Of a stretch of DNA of 64,000 nt, positions 16,259 to 24,640 are shown in pieces; within the stretch, counting starts at the first letter, position 1; each line of letters begins with the position of its first letter. The position numbers and the translations under genes were made by a program. The notes under the pieces were generated by a model, which saw only the letters and a list, made by a program, of their open reading frames with translations, made no database searches and was not told where the DNA came from. The stretch is from Nodosilinea sp. FACHB-131 (lineage in GTDB: Bacteria > Cyanobacteriota > Cyanobacteriia > Phormidesmidales > Phormidesmidaceae), in assembly GCF_014695395.1 (NCBI RefSeq), contig NZ_JACJOF010000027.1, positions 734,098-798,097 on the forward strand. Reading direction: 5' to 3'.

Positions 16259-18027
16259 GCCCCCGTTTGCTGCACCCAAAGCTCCACTCCCTCGGCCAGG
16301 GTTTCTGCTAGTTTTGCTTGCTCTTGCGGATCCGTCACCCACTCGAATTCATTGGGGTTGATCATGAAGCCTAGCTCTAGCAGTACGGAGGGGGCGACGT
16401 GGGGGCGGGTGAGGGCGAGGTTGTTCCAGAAGACGCCGTAGGAGGGGCGATCGAGTTCGGTTACCAGGTAGTCGTGGAGGAACTGAGCCAGGCTGTGAGC
16501 CTGGGTGTGGAACCAGAAGGCACCGATGCCGGCGGTGTTTTGGGCGTCGCCGCTGTCGGGGAGGGCGTTGTAGTGAATGCTGAGGGCTAGGGTGGGTTCG
16601 ACTTGGGCGATCTGGGCGGGGCGATCGTTGACGCCAACGGTGCTATCGGCGGTGCGGGTCATAATCACCTGGGCTCCTCGGGCTTCTAGGGCGGCTTGTA
16701 GGAGTAGCGACACTGCCAGGTTGACGTCTTTTTCGGGGGTGCCGTTGGGGCCGCGTGAGCCCGGTTCGTCGCCACCGTGGCCGGGGTCGACCAGAATGGT
16801 GGTGCCTGCTAGGGGACGAGCCGCTTGAAGGTTGGGGGGCTGCTTGAGGGATAGTACGAGGGTTGTGCCTTCGTAGCGCAGCTTGTAGCCCCACTGCTGG
16901 TCGGTTTTGAAATGAATTCGGTACTCTACCTGGTCAGGCAGGACGGGATTCCAGTCTAAGCGTTCAACCAGCCCGTCGTCGGTGACGTAGATGGTGTCGG
17001 TTTGGGGCACGGTGTTGTGCAGGGTGAGGCTGAAGGTGTCTGTCCCTTGCTCAACGCTGACGGGTACGGGGACTTGCAGGGGAAAGTGAATTTCTGTCCA
17101 GCCTGGCACCTGGCGGGAGGTGACGCCGCGCACCAGCGATCGCACCACCGTTCCCCCTGCCACTGGCTGAGTCTCAGCGGCGCGAATCCAGCCGCCGTAG
17201 TCGAGGCGCAGCCAGTCGCCCTCGCGGCTCGTAACTCTGGCACGGGTGCCCTGGGGCAGGGGCGTGAGGCGGGAATAGTCGGTGCTGGGGCCGGTGCGGG
17301 CTACGCCAGCGGCAGCGGTGACTTCGATGACCTCGATCGCACTGGGATTCTGAATGCTGACGGCACCGGGGGCCGACGCGGTGATCGTGGAGCCACCCTG
17401 GGTGAGGCTGTAGGTCGGTTTGCCGAGGTGGCCTGGGGCTGTGGCCATGAAGCAGCTTTCGTAGCGGCTGGGGCCAGCGGTGGTAACAGCGATGGGCTGA
17501 GCCTGGTCGGTGAGGACGGCTGAGTTGGGGGGCAGATCGGCGCGATCGCCCTGGGGCAGCAGGGTATAGGTCTGCCCTGCCAGAGATGCCGTGACGGTAG
17601 CGTTGGCGGGGGCGATCGCCCCTAGACAGACCCAATCCCCCGGCTGACGAGCAACGTCTGCGGCGGGGACTAGGGAGCCGTCAGCAAAGCCTAGGGTCGC
17701 GGGTAGAGTTGGCCCGGCGACTACTCGCGTCACGGTGATGGCTAGAGTTTGATCGCCCTGGGTAAGGATAAAGGTGTTGGTGCCGAGATTGAGGGGGCGG
17801 GAAGGGGCAAAGTGCCCCGAGGCGCTGCGTCCGTCAATGGGTGCGCCATTGAGCAGCACGGGCTGGTCGGCGGCCCCAGTGCCAATGAAAAAGATCTGCT
17901 CTGCCGTGGTCTGATGGCCATCGGGAGGATAGACCACTTGGAGAGTGGTCTGGGCCTGAGCCAGGGTGGCCATGCCCACTGTGCTGAGACCGGCTAGCGC
18001 GGCTGCGCCCCAAACCCACTGCGCCAT
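16249..18027 (-). CDS. N-acetylmuramoyl-L-alanine amidase (Amidase_3) with SH3-like domain
   Basis: 592-residue exported cell-wall hydrolase that cleaves the amide bond between MurNAc and the stem peptide. Domains in order: signal peptide (1-25, ending Ala-Gln-Ala), a beta-rich region with possible Ig-like fold (about 30-220), a bacterial SH3 domain (about 228-290, with Val-Ala-Arg-Thr-Gly-Pro-Ser-Thr-Asp-Tyr-Ser-Arg), an AMIN-like beta region, then the catalytic Amidase_3 domain from about residue 400. Zinc ligands visible: His in Asp-Pro-Gly-His-Gly-Gly, Glu in Pro-Glu-Lys-Asp-Val, His in Ser-Ile-His-Tyr-Asn-Ala, and the catalytic Glu in Leu-Leu-Glu-Leu-Gly-Phe. In filamentous cyanobacteria such enzymes act in cell separation and septal pores. 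The LCP gene upstream on the same strand is also cell-wall related. Confidence 0.92.
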   Translation of the reverse strand: MAQWVWGAAALAGLSTVGMATLAQAQTTLQVVYPPDGHQTTAEQIFFIGTGAADQPVLLNGAPIDGRSASGHFAPSRPLNLGTNTFILTQGDQTLAITVTRVVAGPTLPATLGFADGSLVPAADVARQPGDWVCLGAIAPANATVTASLAGQTYTLLPQGDRADLPPNSAVLTDQAQPIAVTTAGPSRYESCFMATAPGHLGKPTYSLTQGGSTITASAPGAVSIQNPSAIEVIEVTAAAGVARTGPSTDYSRLTPLPQGTRARVTSREGDWLRLDYGGWIRAAETQPVAGGTVVRSLVRGVTSRQVPGWTEIHFPLQVPVPVSVEQGTDTFSLTLHNTVPQTDTIYVTDDGLVERLDWNPVLPDQVEYRIHFKTDQQWGYKLRYEGTTLVLSLKQPPNLQAARPLAGTTILVDPGHGGDEPGSRGPNGTPEKDVNLAVSLLLQAALEARGAQVIMTRTADSTVGVNDRPAQIAQVEPTLALSIHYNALPDSGDAQNTAGIGAFWFHTQAHSLAQFLHDYLVTELDRPSYGVFWNNLALTRPHVAPSVLLELGFMINPNEFEWVTDPQEQAKLAETLAEGVELWVQQTGAGE

Positions 18028-18097
18028 AGGTGTTCATCCGATGCGATCGCTACCCCGCCAGTCTACGTCCTAGGGGCATGGTCGCGATCGAGTGATT

Positions 18098-19501
18098 TTA
18101 AAGCGACTCACCCAAGCCCTGGTTCCAGTCTTGCCCCAGCTGAATGGTGATATCGGAGTTAAGGGCACCAGTGCTTTCCACCCGCACTTCGCCAATTCCC
18201 AAAAAGCGATGCACCATTTCAGCAGTCGCGCCATCGCCTCGCTGGGCCACAATGCGGCTAATAGGCAGGGGGTCGTTCAGGGTCTGGTCGACAAAAATAT
18301 TGGAGTAGCCACTTTCACGCAGCGCCCGGGTCAGGGCTTGTACCGCTACTGGGTCGTTGGTGCTATCTTGAATGGCAACCCGCACCCGACTGGGGTCGCT
18401 GGTGGTAGCGACCCGCTGGGTGCCAAAACCGAAATACTGGTCAACCATGCCGTCGATGTCGTTGTAGCTGGGTAGCCAGTAGCTCGCTGTGAATTCTTGG
18501 GGGCTGCTGAAGCTGCCTGGCAGCATCAGCATTTGTACGTTAGAGCGATTGATTTGTGCTCCGTAGCCCACCAGGGCCAACAGCTCTTCTACTGACAGGT
18601 TGGTGTCGACGTTCTCCTGAATCACCGACAAAATTTTGGGTAGCCGGGCAATGGTTGCCGGATTGAGGGCCTGCTCAGCCAGGGCCCGCATAAACATCTG
18701 CTGGCGCTGAATGCGGCCGATATCGCCCTGGGAATCGTAGCGAAAGCGCAGGAACTGGAGCGCCTGATTGCCGTTGAGTTTTTGTTCTCCCGCCTTGAGA
18801 TTAATGTAGAGGTGCTGGCTATCGTCCTGGTACTTCATGTCGGCGGGTACGTTGACTGTGACCCCGCCCAGGGCGTCAATGAGTTTTTCGACCCCCTGCA
18901 CGTTGATGCGCACGTAGCGATCGACGGCCACGCCACCCAATAGATCGCTGACTGACTCGGCGGCTAGGGCGGGGCCGCCGTCGCGGTTGGCCTCGTTGAG
19001 CTTAGTCAGCCGACCGCGCACGTAGGTGCGGGTGTCGCGGGGCAGGGAAAGCACCACCATTTGCTCGGTTTGGGGATTAAACCGCAGCAGCAGCATCGAG
19101 TCTGAGAGACCGTCAAAGGAGTTGACTAGGGCGTGGTAGCCCACGTCTTCCAGTTCGGGCGGCACGCTCTCGACGTCCGTCGTCAACACCTTGACGCCTA
19201 GCACCAGAATATTCACCGGACGAGTCAGGCGAGGCAGCCGCAGGTTACCGCCTGACGCGATCGCGGCATCCTGGCTAAACACTCCAGATTCTTCGGCACT
19301 CAGATCTTGCTGCATGAGCGGTGCTGCCGACAGCGAAACTGCCAGCATTGCCCCGGCCACTCCCGATATGCCCGCCACTGAGGCCAGGGCAATGCCCACG
19401 CCGAGCATGCGTGGCATGCGTCGTCGCGGCTGAGTTGGCATTTTTTGTGGATGCCCCTGGGATGAACGAGCGTTGGGATGTTGGGGATGACGTTGAGACA
19501 C
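18098..19501 (-). CDS. LytR-CpsA-Psr (LCP) family protein
   Basis: 467-residue membrane-anchored enzyme of the LCP family, which transfers glycopolymers from lipid carriers to the cell wall. One transmembrane anchor lies at about residues 30-58. The LCP domain follows with Ile-Leu-Val-Leu-Gly, Ser-Asp-Ser-Met-Leu, Ser-Leu-Pro-Arg-Asp-Thr-Arg, Lys-Leu-Asn-Glu-Ala, and Phe-Leu-Arg-Phe-Arg-Tyr-Asp-Ser-Gln-Gly-Asp-Ile-Gly-Arg-Ile-Gln-Arg, which carries the conserved arginines. A C-terminal LytR_C-like domain (about 360-455) is present. The frame opens with GTG at 19501; an ATG at 19441 (20 residues later) is an equally good start. The amidase gene lies 70 bases downstream. Confidence 0.92.
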   Translation of the reverse strand: MSQRHPQHPNARSSQGHPQKMPTQPRRRMPRMLGVGIALASVAGISGVAGAMLAVSLSAAPLMQQDLSAEESGVFSQDAAIASGGNLRLPRLTRPVNILVLGVKVLTTDVESVPPELEDVGYHALVNSFDGLSDSMLLLRFNPQTEQMVVLSLPRDTRTYVRGRLTKLNEANRDGGPALAAESVSDLLGGVAVDRYVRINVQGVEKLIDALGGVTVNVPADMKYQDDSQHLYINLKAGEQKLNGNQALQFLRFRYDSQGDIGRIQRQQMFMRALAEQALNPATIARLPKILSVIQENVDTNLSVEELLALVGYGAQINRSNVQMLMLPGSFSSPQEFTASYWLPSYNDIDGMVDQYFGFGTQRVATTSDPSRVRVAIQDSTNDPVAVQALTRALRESGYSNIFVDQTLNDPLPISRIVAQRGDGATAEMVHRFLGIGEVRVESTGALNSDITIQLGQDWNQGLGESL

Positions 19502-19746
19502 CAGGGACCTCGGGGCAGTAAAAGTGAACGGGGTAGGAGATTACAGCCCCGTAGGGGGATGACTCTGCCAAATTTTTAGCTGCATGTTAACAGCAATTTA
19601 GTCAGCCGACCCACGTAATATGGCACGGACCCAACAAATTGGGTTAATTTTTTGTGGGACCATGGAAGGCCCTGAGGACAAGGTCTGGCGCTTTCTCGCA
19701 ATCCAAAATTTGTGCTAGCAGGAAGGCTGAGTCGGCACCCATAATC

Positions 19747-20106
19747 CTAGGGCAGCCGCTTGCTCCATTGGCTGAACCCTGTCAGGTTGACCGATTTGCC
19801 CTGCAATAGACGCACCATCAGAACGAGGTTGGTCAGGGTATAGCCGGTGGTTACTAGGGTGTTGGAGATCAGTAGCCGCAGCGATAGCCCTGGTGCCAGA
19901 TGGCTCCCGGCGCTGAGCATACCGTAGGTAATCACCCAGGTAAAGGCCAGGGTAATCACCAGCCGACTGACTGCTAGCTCTTGGCGGCTGCCCTGCTTTT
20001 GCCACAGGCTGTAAAGAGCGGGCACGACCCCGAAAATAGGCACTAGGTAGAGGCTCAATTTTAGGCGCTCGAGGGTTTCCCCTGAGGCGGGACTGGCTTT
20101 TTTCAT
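19747..20106 (-). CDS. conserved cyanobacterial membrane protein, unknown function
   Basis: 119-residue protein with about three hydrophobic helices (around residues 18-35, 48-68 and 74-100) and basic ends. The Leu-Lys-Leu-Ser-Leu-Tyr-Leu-Val-Pro-Ile-Phe-Gly-Val-Val-Pro start of helix 1 is the most distinctive part. I do not recognise a named family. ATG start at 20106. It is a single gene with gaps of over 200 bases on both sides. Confidence 0.75.
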   Translation of the reverse strand: MKKASPASGETLERLKLSLYLVPIFGVVPALYSLWQKQGSRQELAVSRLVITLAFTWVITYGMLSAGSHLAPGLSLRLLISNTLVTTGYTLTNLVLMVRLLQGKSVNLTGFSQWSKRLP

Positions 20107-20335
20107 AGGTACTGAGCCCTGGACAGAAGGGAGAAATTGTTGCAGGGTCTGTCCAGATTATGCCCCACGGGATCAGCACACGCGTACCTGCCCGATGAGA
20201 AAGCTGGAGCTTTACGGGGTTGCCAGAGTGGGTGGATATCAAGGCTGGGTCGCGATCGCATCAGCGGCCGCCCACTAGAGCCTTAAGTCAGCAGGGGCCG
20301 GTGTGATCGCTGGGTTCTTCCCAACCACTATTTCC

Positions 20336-21337
20336 CTAAATCGCTTGACCAATAAATGTCCGATGCCGTGGGCTGTTGAACGTCACGGTAGGCTGCTCAA
20401 ACCCTGCCGCCTCAAAGGCCGCCGCCATATCCAGGCTGAAGTACTCATCTAAGTAGGGCTCAGTGCTTTTGAGTAGGGTGAAGACGAAGGGCGGCAGGTT
20501 TTGAATTGCCTCAGAACGGGGGTTCATATCCATAATTGCCAGGTGCCCGTTGGGGCGCAGCAACCGACGTGCCTCCTGCAGAATGGCCTTCGCCGCCGAT
20601 TGCGGTAGCTCGTGGAAGACCAGGCAGATCGAAACCAGGTCATAGGCGGCAGGGGGTAGTCCGGTCGCTTCGCCAGCCGCGTGGTGCCACGTGATTGGAG
20701 TTGCAGTCGAGGAAACCTCTCCAGCTGCCTGCCGTTCCTGCTGCCGATACCGGGCCACGGCGAGAAAGTAAGGCGATAAATCTACTCCGGTTAGGTGCGC
20801 CTGGGGAAAGGTGGTCTGAAACGCTTCGGTGCTCATGCCGACCCCGCAGCCAATATCCACGATGGCCTCTGGTGCCTGGGGCAGTCGGGCAACCAGGACA
20901 TCGTGGTAGCTCTGGCGGAGGCGATCGTCGCCAGCAGCCCCGGCCTCGGGCCAAATTTTGGCATGCACTGCCTGGGCCGCTACCTCAACCTCCATGGCGG
21001 GTTGCCAGCCCAGGTTGCCTTCGTCGTAGGCGTGAAAGCTGGTGGTGTAGTAGTCGGGGTAGACAAGGTGAGGATTTTGCACCGCTTCTAGATCGGTCTG
21101 CCAGAGGGGCGACAGGTCCCCGGTTTCAGCCGTGGATAGCCCAGCCTCGGGGTGACCAACCCTTGTGCGACGGCCCTGCAAGGCCTCAACCCGCTCCCGC
21201 CAGGGCACACCGATGGTTTCGGCCCGCGTCACCATCATGTGGCGGGCGCGCCCCTTGGCAAAGTTCCACAGGGGCTTAATGGCGAGCACCTGATTGACCA
21301 CGCTAGACAGCAGGTTGGGAGAGAAGGTAGCGGTCAT
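20336..21337 (-). CDS. class I SAM-dependent methyltransferase
   Basis: 333-residue cytoplasmic methyltransferase. The SAM-binding motif I is Val-Asp-Ile-Gly-Cys-Gly-Val-Gly-Met-Ser-Thr, followed by Thr-Gly-Val-Asp-Leu-Ser (motif II acid) and Val-Ser-Ile-Cys-Leu-Val-Phe-His-Glu-Leu-Pro, then Leu-Arg-Pro-Asn-Gly-His-Leu-Ala-Ile-Met-Asp-Met. An N-terminal extension of about 150 residues precedes the Rossmann fold. The substrate is unknown. It follows coaBC by 72 bases on the same strand and may share its transcript. Confidence 0.85.
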   Translation of the reverse strand: MTATFSPNLLSSVVNQVLAIKPLWNFAKGRARHMMVTRAETIGVPWRERVEALQGRRTRVGHPEAGLSTAETGDLSPLWQTDLEAVQNPHLVYPDYYTTSFHAYDEGNLGWQPAMEVEVAAQAVHAKIWPEAGAAGDDRLRQSYHDVLVARLPQAPEAIVDIGCGVGMSTEAFQTTFPQAHLTGVDLSPYFLAVARYRQQERQAAGEVSSTATPITWHHAAGEATGLPPAAYDLVSICLVFHELPQSAAKAILQEARRLLRPNGHLAIMDMNPRSEAIQNLPPFVFTLLKSTEPYLDEYFSLDMAAAFEAAGFEQPTVTFNSPRHRTFIGQAI

Positions 21338-21409
21338 ACCGACACCAAAGTCAGAACAGCCCCCATTGTAAGGGGTTAACGATGGCTGAATAAACTGGTC
21401 TCAGCGTTG

Positions 21410-22669
21410 TTAGAACCCAGCCCCAAGCAACGCACTCCAGATTTGGTGGGCCATCTCCAACTTGGTGCACGGGAGGATGGTGAGCTTGCCGCCTGCTTTG
21501 GTGAGCAGGACGGCCTGGTTGCGATCGCCCCCAAACCCGCTGCCGGCCACATCAATGGGGTTTGCCACAATCGCATCTAACCCCTTGCGGTGCAGCTTAT
21601 CCAGTGCTGGGAGAATAATGTCGCCGGTCTGGGCCGCAAAGCCAATCAGCCGCTGGTGGGGCGATCGCTTTTGGGATAGATCGGCTGCAATGTCGGGCAC
21701 CTGGGACAGGGGGAGCGCATTGGGTAGATCGGCCTTGGCAAGCTTGGTGGCGGCCTGAGTGGCCGGTTTTACATCGGCCACCGCTGCTGCCATCACGACC
21801 CAACTGGCGGAGGATAGATGGGAGAGCATGGCCCGGTGCATCTCTTCAGCAGTAGTTACGCCGATAGTTTGGATTCCCGCCAGACGAGCTTGAAGGGATT
21901 CGTCCATGGGGCCGTGCACCAGGGTGACGGTCGCGCCGCGATGCAGTGCCGCTTGAGCCAGGGCCACCCCCATTTTGCCGCTGGCCGGGTTGCCAATAAA
22001 GCGCACCGGATCTAAAAACTCGCGGGTGCCGCCAGTGCTGATTAGCAAATGTTTGCCGCTCAGGTCGCGCCGCCCGCCGCTGTGCAGCAGCGAGTGAATG
22101 TGGCTGAGAATGTCTTCCGGCTCGGCCATGCGCCCGGTGCCAATGCGATCGCAGGCCAGCACCCCACTGCCTGGATCAATACTGTGGTAGCGCGGATCTT
22201 GAAGCAGCTGGTGCCAGTTGCGCTGCACGGCCTGCTGCTGCCACATGTCGGTATTCATCGCCGGGGCCAATAGCACCGGACAGGTCGAGGCCAGCACGGT
22301 ATTGGTCAGCAAATTATCGGCCAAGCCATGGGCCAGCTTGCCCAGAGTGTTAGCGCTCAGTGGTGCTATCACCAGCAGCTCAGCCCATTCGCCCAGGTCA
22401 ATGTGCAGCGGCCGTCCCTGGGTCGCCTGCCAAAAATTCTCGTCAGTGTAGGCAGGGTGTCGAGCTAGGGTGGCCACCGTCAGGGGTGGAATGAAGGCCT
22501 GCCCCTGCTGGGTCAGCACAACGCGCACCGCTAGGCCCGCCTTGGCCAGCGACGAAATCACTGAGCAGATCTTGTAGGCCGCAATACCACCGCTAATGCC
22601 TATCAGCACTCGACGGGGAGTTTCCACAGTTGTAGAACGACTTGCCATCCCAAACCCGACGCCAGTCAT
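21410..22669 (-). CDS. coaBC: bifunctional phosphopantothenoylcysteine decarboxylase/phosphopantothenate--cysteine ligase
   Basis: 419-residue bifunctional coenzyme A enzyme. The N-terminal CoaC half (about 18-200) is a flavoprotein: Gly-Ile-Ser-Gly-Gly-Ile-Ala-Ala-Tyr-Lys, the active-site His region, and Pro-Ala-Met-Asn-Thr-Asp-Met-Trp. The C-terminal CoaB half (about 210-419) has Ile-Ser-Thr-Gly-Gly-Thr-Arg-Glu and Asp-Pro-Val-Arg-Phe-Ile-Gly-Asn-Pro-Ala-Ser-Gly-Lys-Met-Gly, then Met-Ala-Ala-Ala-Val-Ala-Asp. Full length. The DUF2555 gene upstream is a common cyanobacterial neighbour. Confidence 0.96.
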   Translation of the reverse strand: MTGVGFGMASRSTTVETPRRVLIGISGGIAAYKICSVISSLAKAGLAVRVVLTQQGQAFIPPLTVATLARHPAYTDENFWQATQGRPLHIDLGEWAELLVIAPLSANTLGKLAHGLADNLLTNTVLASTCPVLLAPAMNTDMWQQQAVQRNWHQLLQDPRYHSIDPGSGVLACDRIGTGRMAEPEDILSHIHSLLHSGGRRDLSGKHLLISTGGTREFLDPVRFIGNPASGKMGVALAQAALHRGATVTLVHGPMDESLQARLAGIQTIGVTTAEEMHRAMLSHLSSASWVVMAAAVADVKPATQAATKLAKADLPNALPLSQVPDIAADLSQKRSPHQRLIGFAAQTGDIILPALDKLHRKGLDAIVANPIDVAGSGFGGDRNQAVLLTKAGGKLTILPCTKLEMAHQIWSALLGAGF

Positions 22670-22690
22670 CTCAATTTTAAGAACGACACT

Positions 22691-22724
22691 GCCGTAGGGG
22701 CAAACGGTCGTTTGCCCCTACGGC
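22691..22724. repeat. REP-like palindrome (GTAGGGGCAAACG hairpin)
   Basis: A 16-bp inverted repeat (22691-22706 with 22709-22724) has only two bases between arms. The GTAGGGGC...GCCCCTAC core resembles a palindromic repeat scattered through many cyanobacterial genomes. It lies between the DUF2555 gene and coaBC. A shorter, degraded relative (TTCGCCCCTAC) is near 30754-30764. Confidence 0.65.
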
Positions 22725-22760
22725 TCGGGGGTATCTCAACAGGATTTAGCCGCCGACGGT

Positions 22761-22973
22761 CTATGACTCATCGTAGGGTTCGAGGTCGAGCAAATGGACA
22801 TAGGATTCTACCAGCTCGGGTCGCTGGAAGGCGATCGCCCGGAGCAAGTGCCAGTCTTGCAGCCCCTCAAAGGCGTTGTCGTAGGCATCGGTCTCAAGGC
22901 GACGGGCCAGCTCAGCCACCGTATCCGGTGTCATATCTGAGACGGCCTGCTGCGAAACATGTAGGCTCAGCAT
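22761..22973 (-). CDS. DUF2555 family protein
   Basis: 70-residue protein matching the cyanobacteria-specific DUF2555 family: Arg-Arg-Leu-Glu-x-Asp-x-Tyr-x-Asn-x-Phe-Glu-Gly-Leu-Gln-Asp-Trp-His-Leu-Leu-Arg-Ala-Ile-Ala-Phe, then Glu-Leu-Val-Glu-x-Tyr-x-His-Leu-Leu-Asp-Leu-Glu. Soluble and acidic; function unknown. It is located 91 bases upstream of coaBC on the same strand, with a palindromic repeat in between. Confidence 0.88.
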   Translation of the reverse strand: MLSLHVSQQAVSDMTPDTVAELARRLETDAYDNAFEGLQDWHLLRAIAFQRPELVESYVHLLDLEPYDES

Positions 22974-23061
22974 AGTCTTTTCCCCCTTGGTGACGTTTGC
23001 CTCAGAGCCGCACGAGTGCAGCCCAGGGTCGATTCACTCTCCCTTCAGGATAAAGGTTTGG

Positions 23062-23730
23062 TTAGGGATTCCCGCTGGCCTGCCGCAAATCTTCGCAAAA
23101 CCCGGCAATTAGCCCCATTACCTGAGGTGGAATTTCATGCCCCATGGCCATTTCCTGCCAGATTACGGGTTGGCCGAGGGCGGTGAGGGCCGCGCTAGCC
23201 TGCTGAGCCTTGGCGATCGGCACCACCGGATCAAAGGTGCCGTGTACCATCATTACCGGGCGGGGGCTCACTGGAGCCTGGGGGGCGCTGTGCAGGTAGC
23301 CGCTGAGAATAATCTGCCCGGCCAGCGGCAGCTGCGATCCCACATCTAGCGCCATCGCCCCCCCTTGGGAAAACCCGGCCAATATAGTGCGCTCTAGAGG
23401 AATTTGGGTGGTTTTAGGCAGCATTGACAGCCAGAGTTTGAGCCGTTCTCGACTGGTCTGGAGGTCGGACTGGGTCTCGAAGTCGTAGGGACGGCGAAAA
23501 TCATACCCGTTGGGAAAGCCGTACCACATACGGCCCCCCGGGGCCTGGGGATGGGGCCAGGGCGCGTCGGGAAAGACCATTGAGAAGTTGGCTATCTCTA
23601 AATAGGGGGCTAACCCGATCAAATCGGCGGCATTGGCTCCCCAGCCGTGGAGAGCCACCAGGCACCAGTCAGCGGTGCCATCGGTGGGGCCATAGGTCAG
23701 GGCCTGAAGCGGTTGGTCTGTGGGCAGCAT
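23062..23730 (-). CDS. alpha/beta hydrolase (carboxylesterase/phospholipase family)
   Basis: 222-residue cytoplasmic serine hydrolase. The N-terminal Val-Ala-Leu-His-Gly-Trp-Gly-Ala-Asn oxyanion strand, nucleophile elbow Gly-Phe-Ser-Gln-Gly-Gly (about 119-124), acid in Gly-Thr-Phe-Asp-Pro-Val-Val-Pro, and His in Met-Gly-His-Glu-Ile-Pro complete the triad of the YpfH/carboxylesterase group. It starts 14 bases after trhO stops on the same strand, so the two form an operon. The substrate cannot be deduced. Confidence 0.88.
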   Translation of the reverse strand: MLPTDQPLQALTYGPTDGTADWCLVALHGWGANAADLIGLAPYLEIANFSMVFPDAPWPHPQAPGGRMWYGFPNGYDFRRPYDFETQSDLQTSRERLKLWLSMLPKTTQIPLERTILAGFSQGGAMALDVGSQLPLAGQIILSGYLHSAPQAPVSPRPVMMVHGTFDPVVPIAKAQQASAALTALGQPVIWQEMAMGHEIPPQVMGLIAGFCEDLRQASGNP

Positions 23731-23744
23731 GGATTTCCTTAGAG

Positions 23745-24614
23745 CTAGCGATCGCGTTGACGAGCCTCTAGCCGAGCCCGTTTTGCGGGGGTAAGAGCAG
23801 CATAGCAGTGAGGGCAGCTGATACCCGCCTCGTAGTGGGGTGAGGCTTTTTCAGCTGCGCTTACCGGGTGGCCACAGCCTAAGCAGAGCTCGTACTCGCT
23901 GGGTTGCAGGCGGTGGTCAACGGCCACCCGTTCGTCAAACACGAAGCAGTCGCCCTGCCACAGGCTGTCGGCCGTCGGTACTGTTTTGAGGTAGTTGAGA
24001 ATGCCGCCCTGGAGGTGGTAGACCTGCTCGAAGCCCTGGTCTAGCAGGTAGGCGGTGGCTTTTTCGCAGCGGATGCCGCCCGTGCAGAACATCGCCACTT
24101 TTTTGTGCTGAGCTGGGTCGAGGTGGGTTTCTACGTAATTCGGCAGTTCCCTAAAAGAGCGGGTTTGAGGATTCACCGCGCCCTTAAAGGTGCCGAGCTC
24201 TACCTCAAATTTGTTGCGGGCGTCGATCAGCACCACGTCAGGGTCGGTAATGAGCTGGTTCCAGGCCTGCGGTTCGATGTAGGTGCCCACCTCCTGCTGG
24301 GCGGGGTTCACATTGGGCCGCCCGAGGGTGACAATTTCCCGCTTGAGCTTCACCTTCATCCGCTCAAAAGGGGGCGCAGCGGTGGTGGATTCTTGATGGG
24401 GAAAGGGGCCAATTTCGGGGTGGTTGTGCAGCCAGGCCAACAGGGTATCAATGCTCTGGCGATCGCCCGCTAAGGTAGCGTTCAGCCCTTCTGACGCCAG
24501 CAAAATTGTGCCCCTTAGCCCCCAACCCTGGCAGAGCGTCAAAAGCTCCTGGCGCAGCGCCGCTGGTTCCCTCAATGTGACAAATTTGTAGAAGGTGGCG
24601 ATCGCCCAATCCAT
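23745..24614 (-). CDS. trhO: oxygen-dependent tRNA uridine(34) hydroxylase (rhodanese-like)
   Basis: 289-residue TrhO/YceA enzyme that hydroxylates U34 of certain tRNAs using O2. The N-terminal domain (1-about 95) has the family Arg-Gly-Thr-Ile-Leu-Leu-Ala-Ser-Glu-Gly-Leu-Asn stretch. The rhodanese domain (about 120-220) carries Leu-Ile-Asp-Ala-Arg-Asn and the active-site loop Cys-Thr-Gly-Gly-Ile-Arg-Cys-Glu-Lys. The C-terminus has Cys-Leu-Gly-Cys-Gly and Cys-Pro-His-Cys pairs, which suggest a metal-binding tail. It leads a two-gene operon with the hydrolase. Confidence 0.93.
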   Translation of the reverse strand: MDWAIATFYKFVTLREPAALRQELLTLCQGWGLRGTILLASEGLNATLAGDRQSIDTLLAWLHNHPEIGPFPHQESTTAAPPFERMKVKLKREIVTLGRPNVNPAQQEVGTYIEPQAWNQLITDPDVVLIDARNKFEVELGTFKGAVNPQTRSFRELPNYVETHLDPAQHKKVAMFCTGGIRCEKATAYLLDQGFEQVYHLQGGILNYLKTVPTADSLWQGDCFVFDERVAVDHRLQPSEYELCLGCGHPVSAAEKASPHYEAGISCPHCYAALTPAKRARLEARQRDR

Positions 24615-24640
24615 GGTCTGACAACGCTACAAAGTTTCAA

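Noticed and set aside
16129..16311. CCATCCAC block as CRISPR array or coding sequence
   Set aside because: Units are 7-8 bases without unique spacers, so it is simple-sequence DNA. The His/Pro-rich translation there has no gene context.
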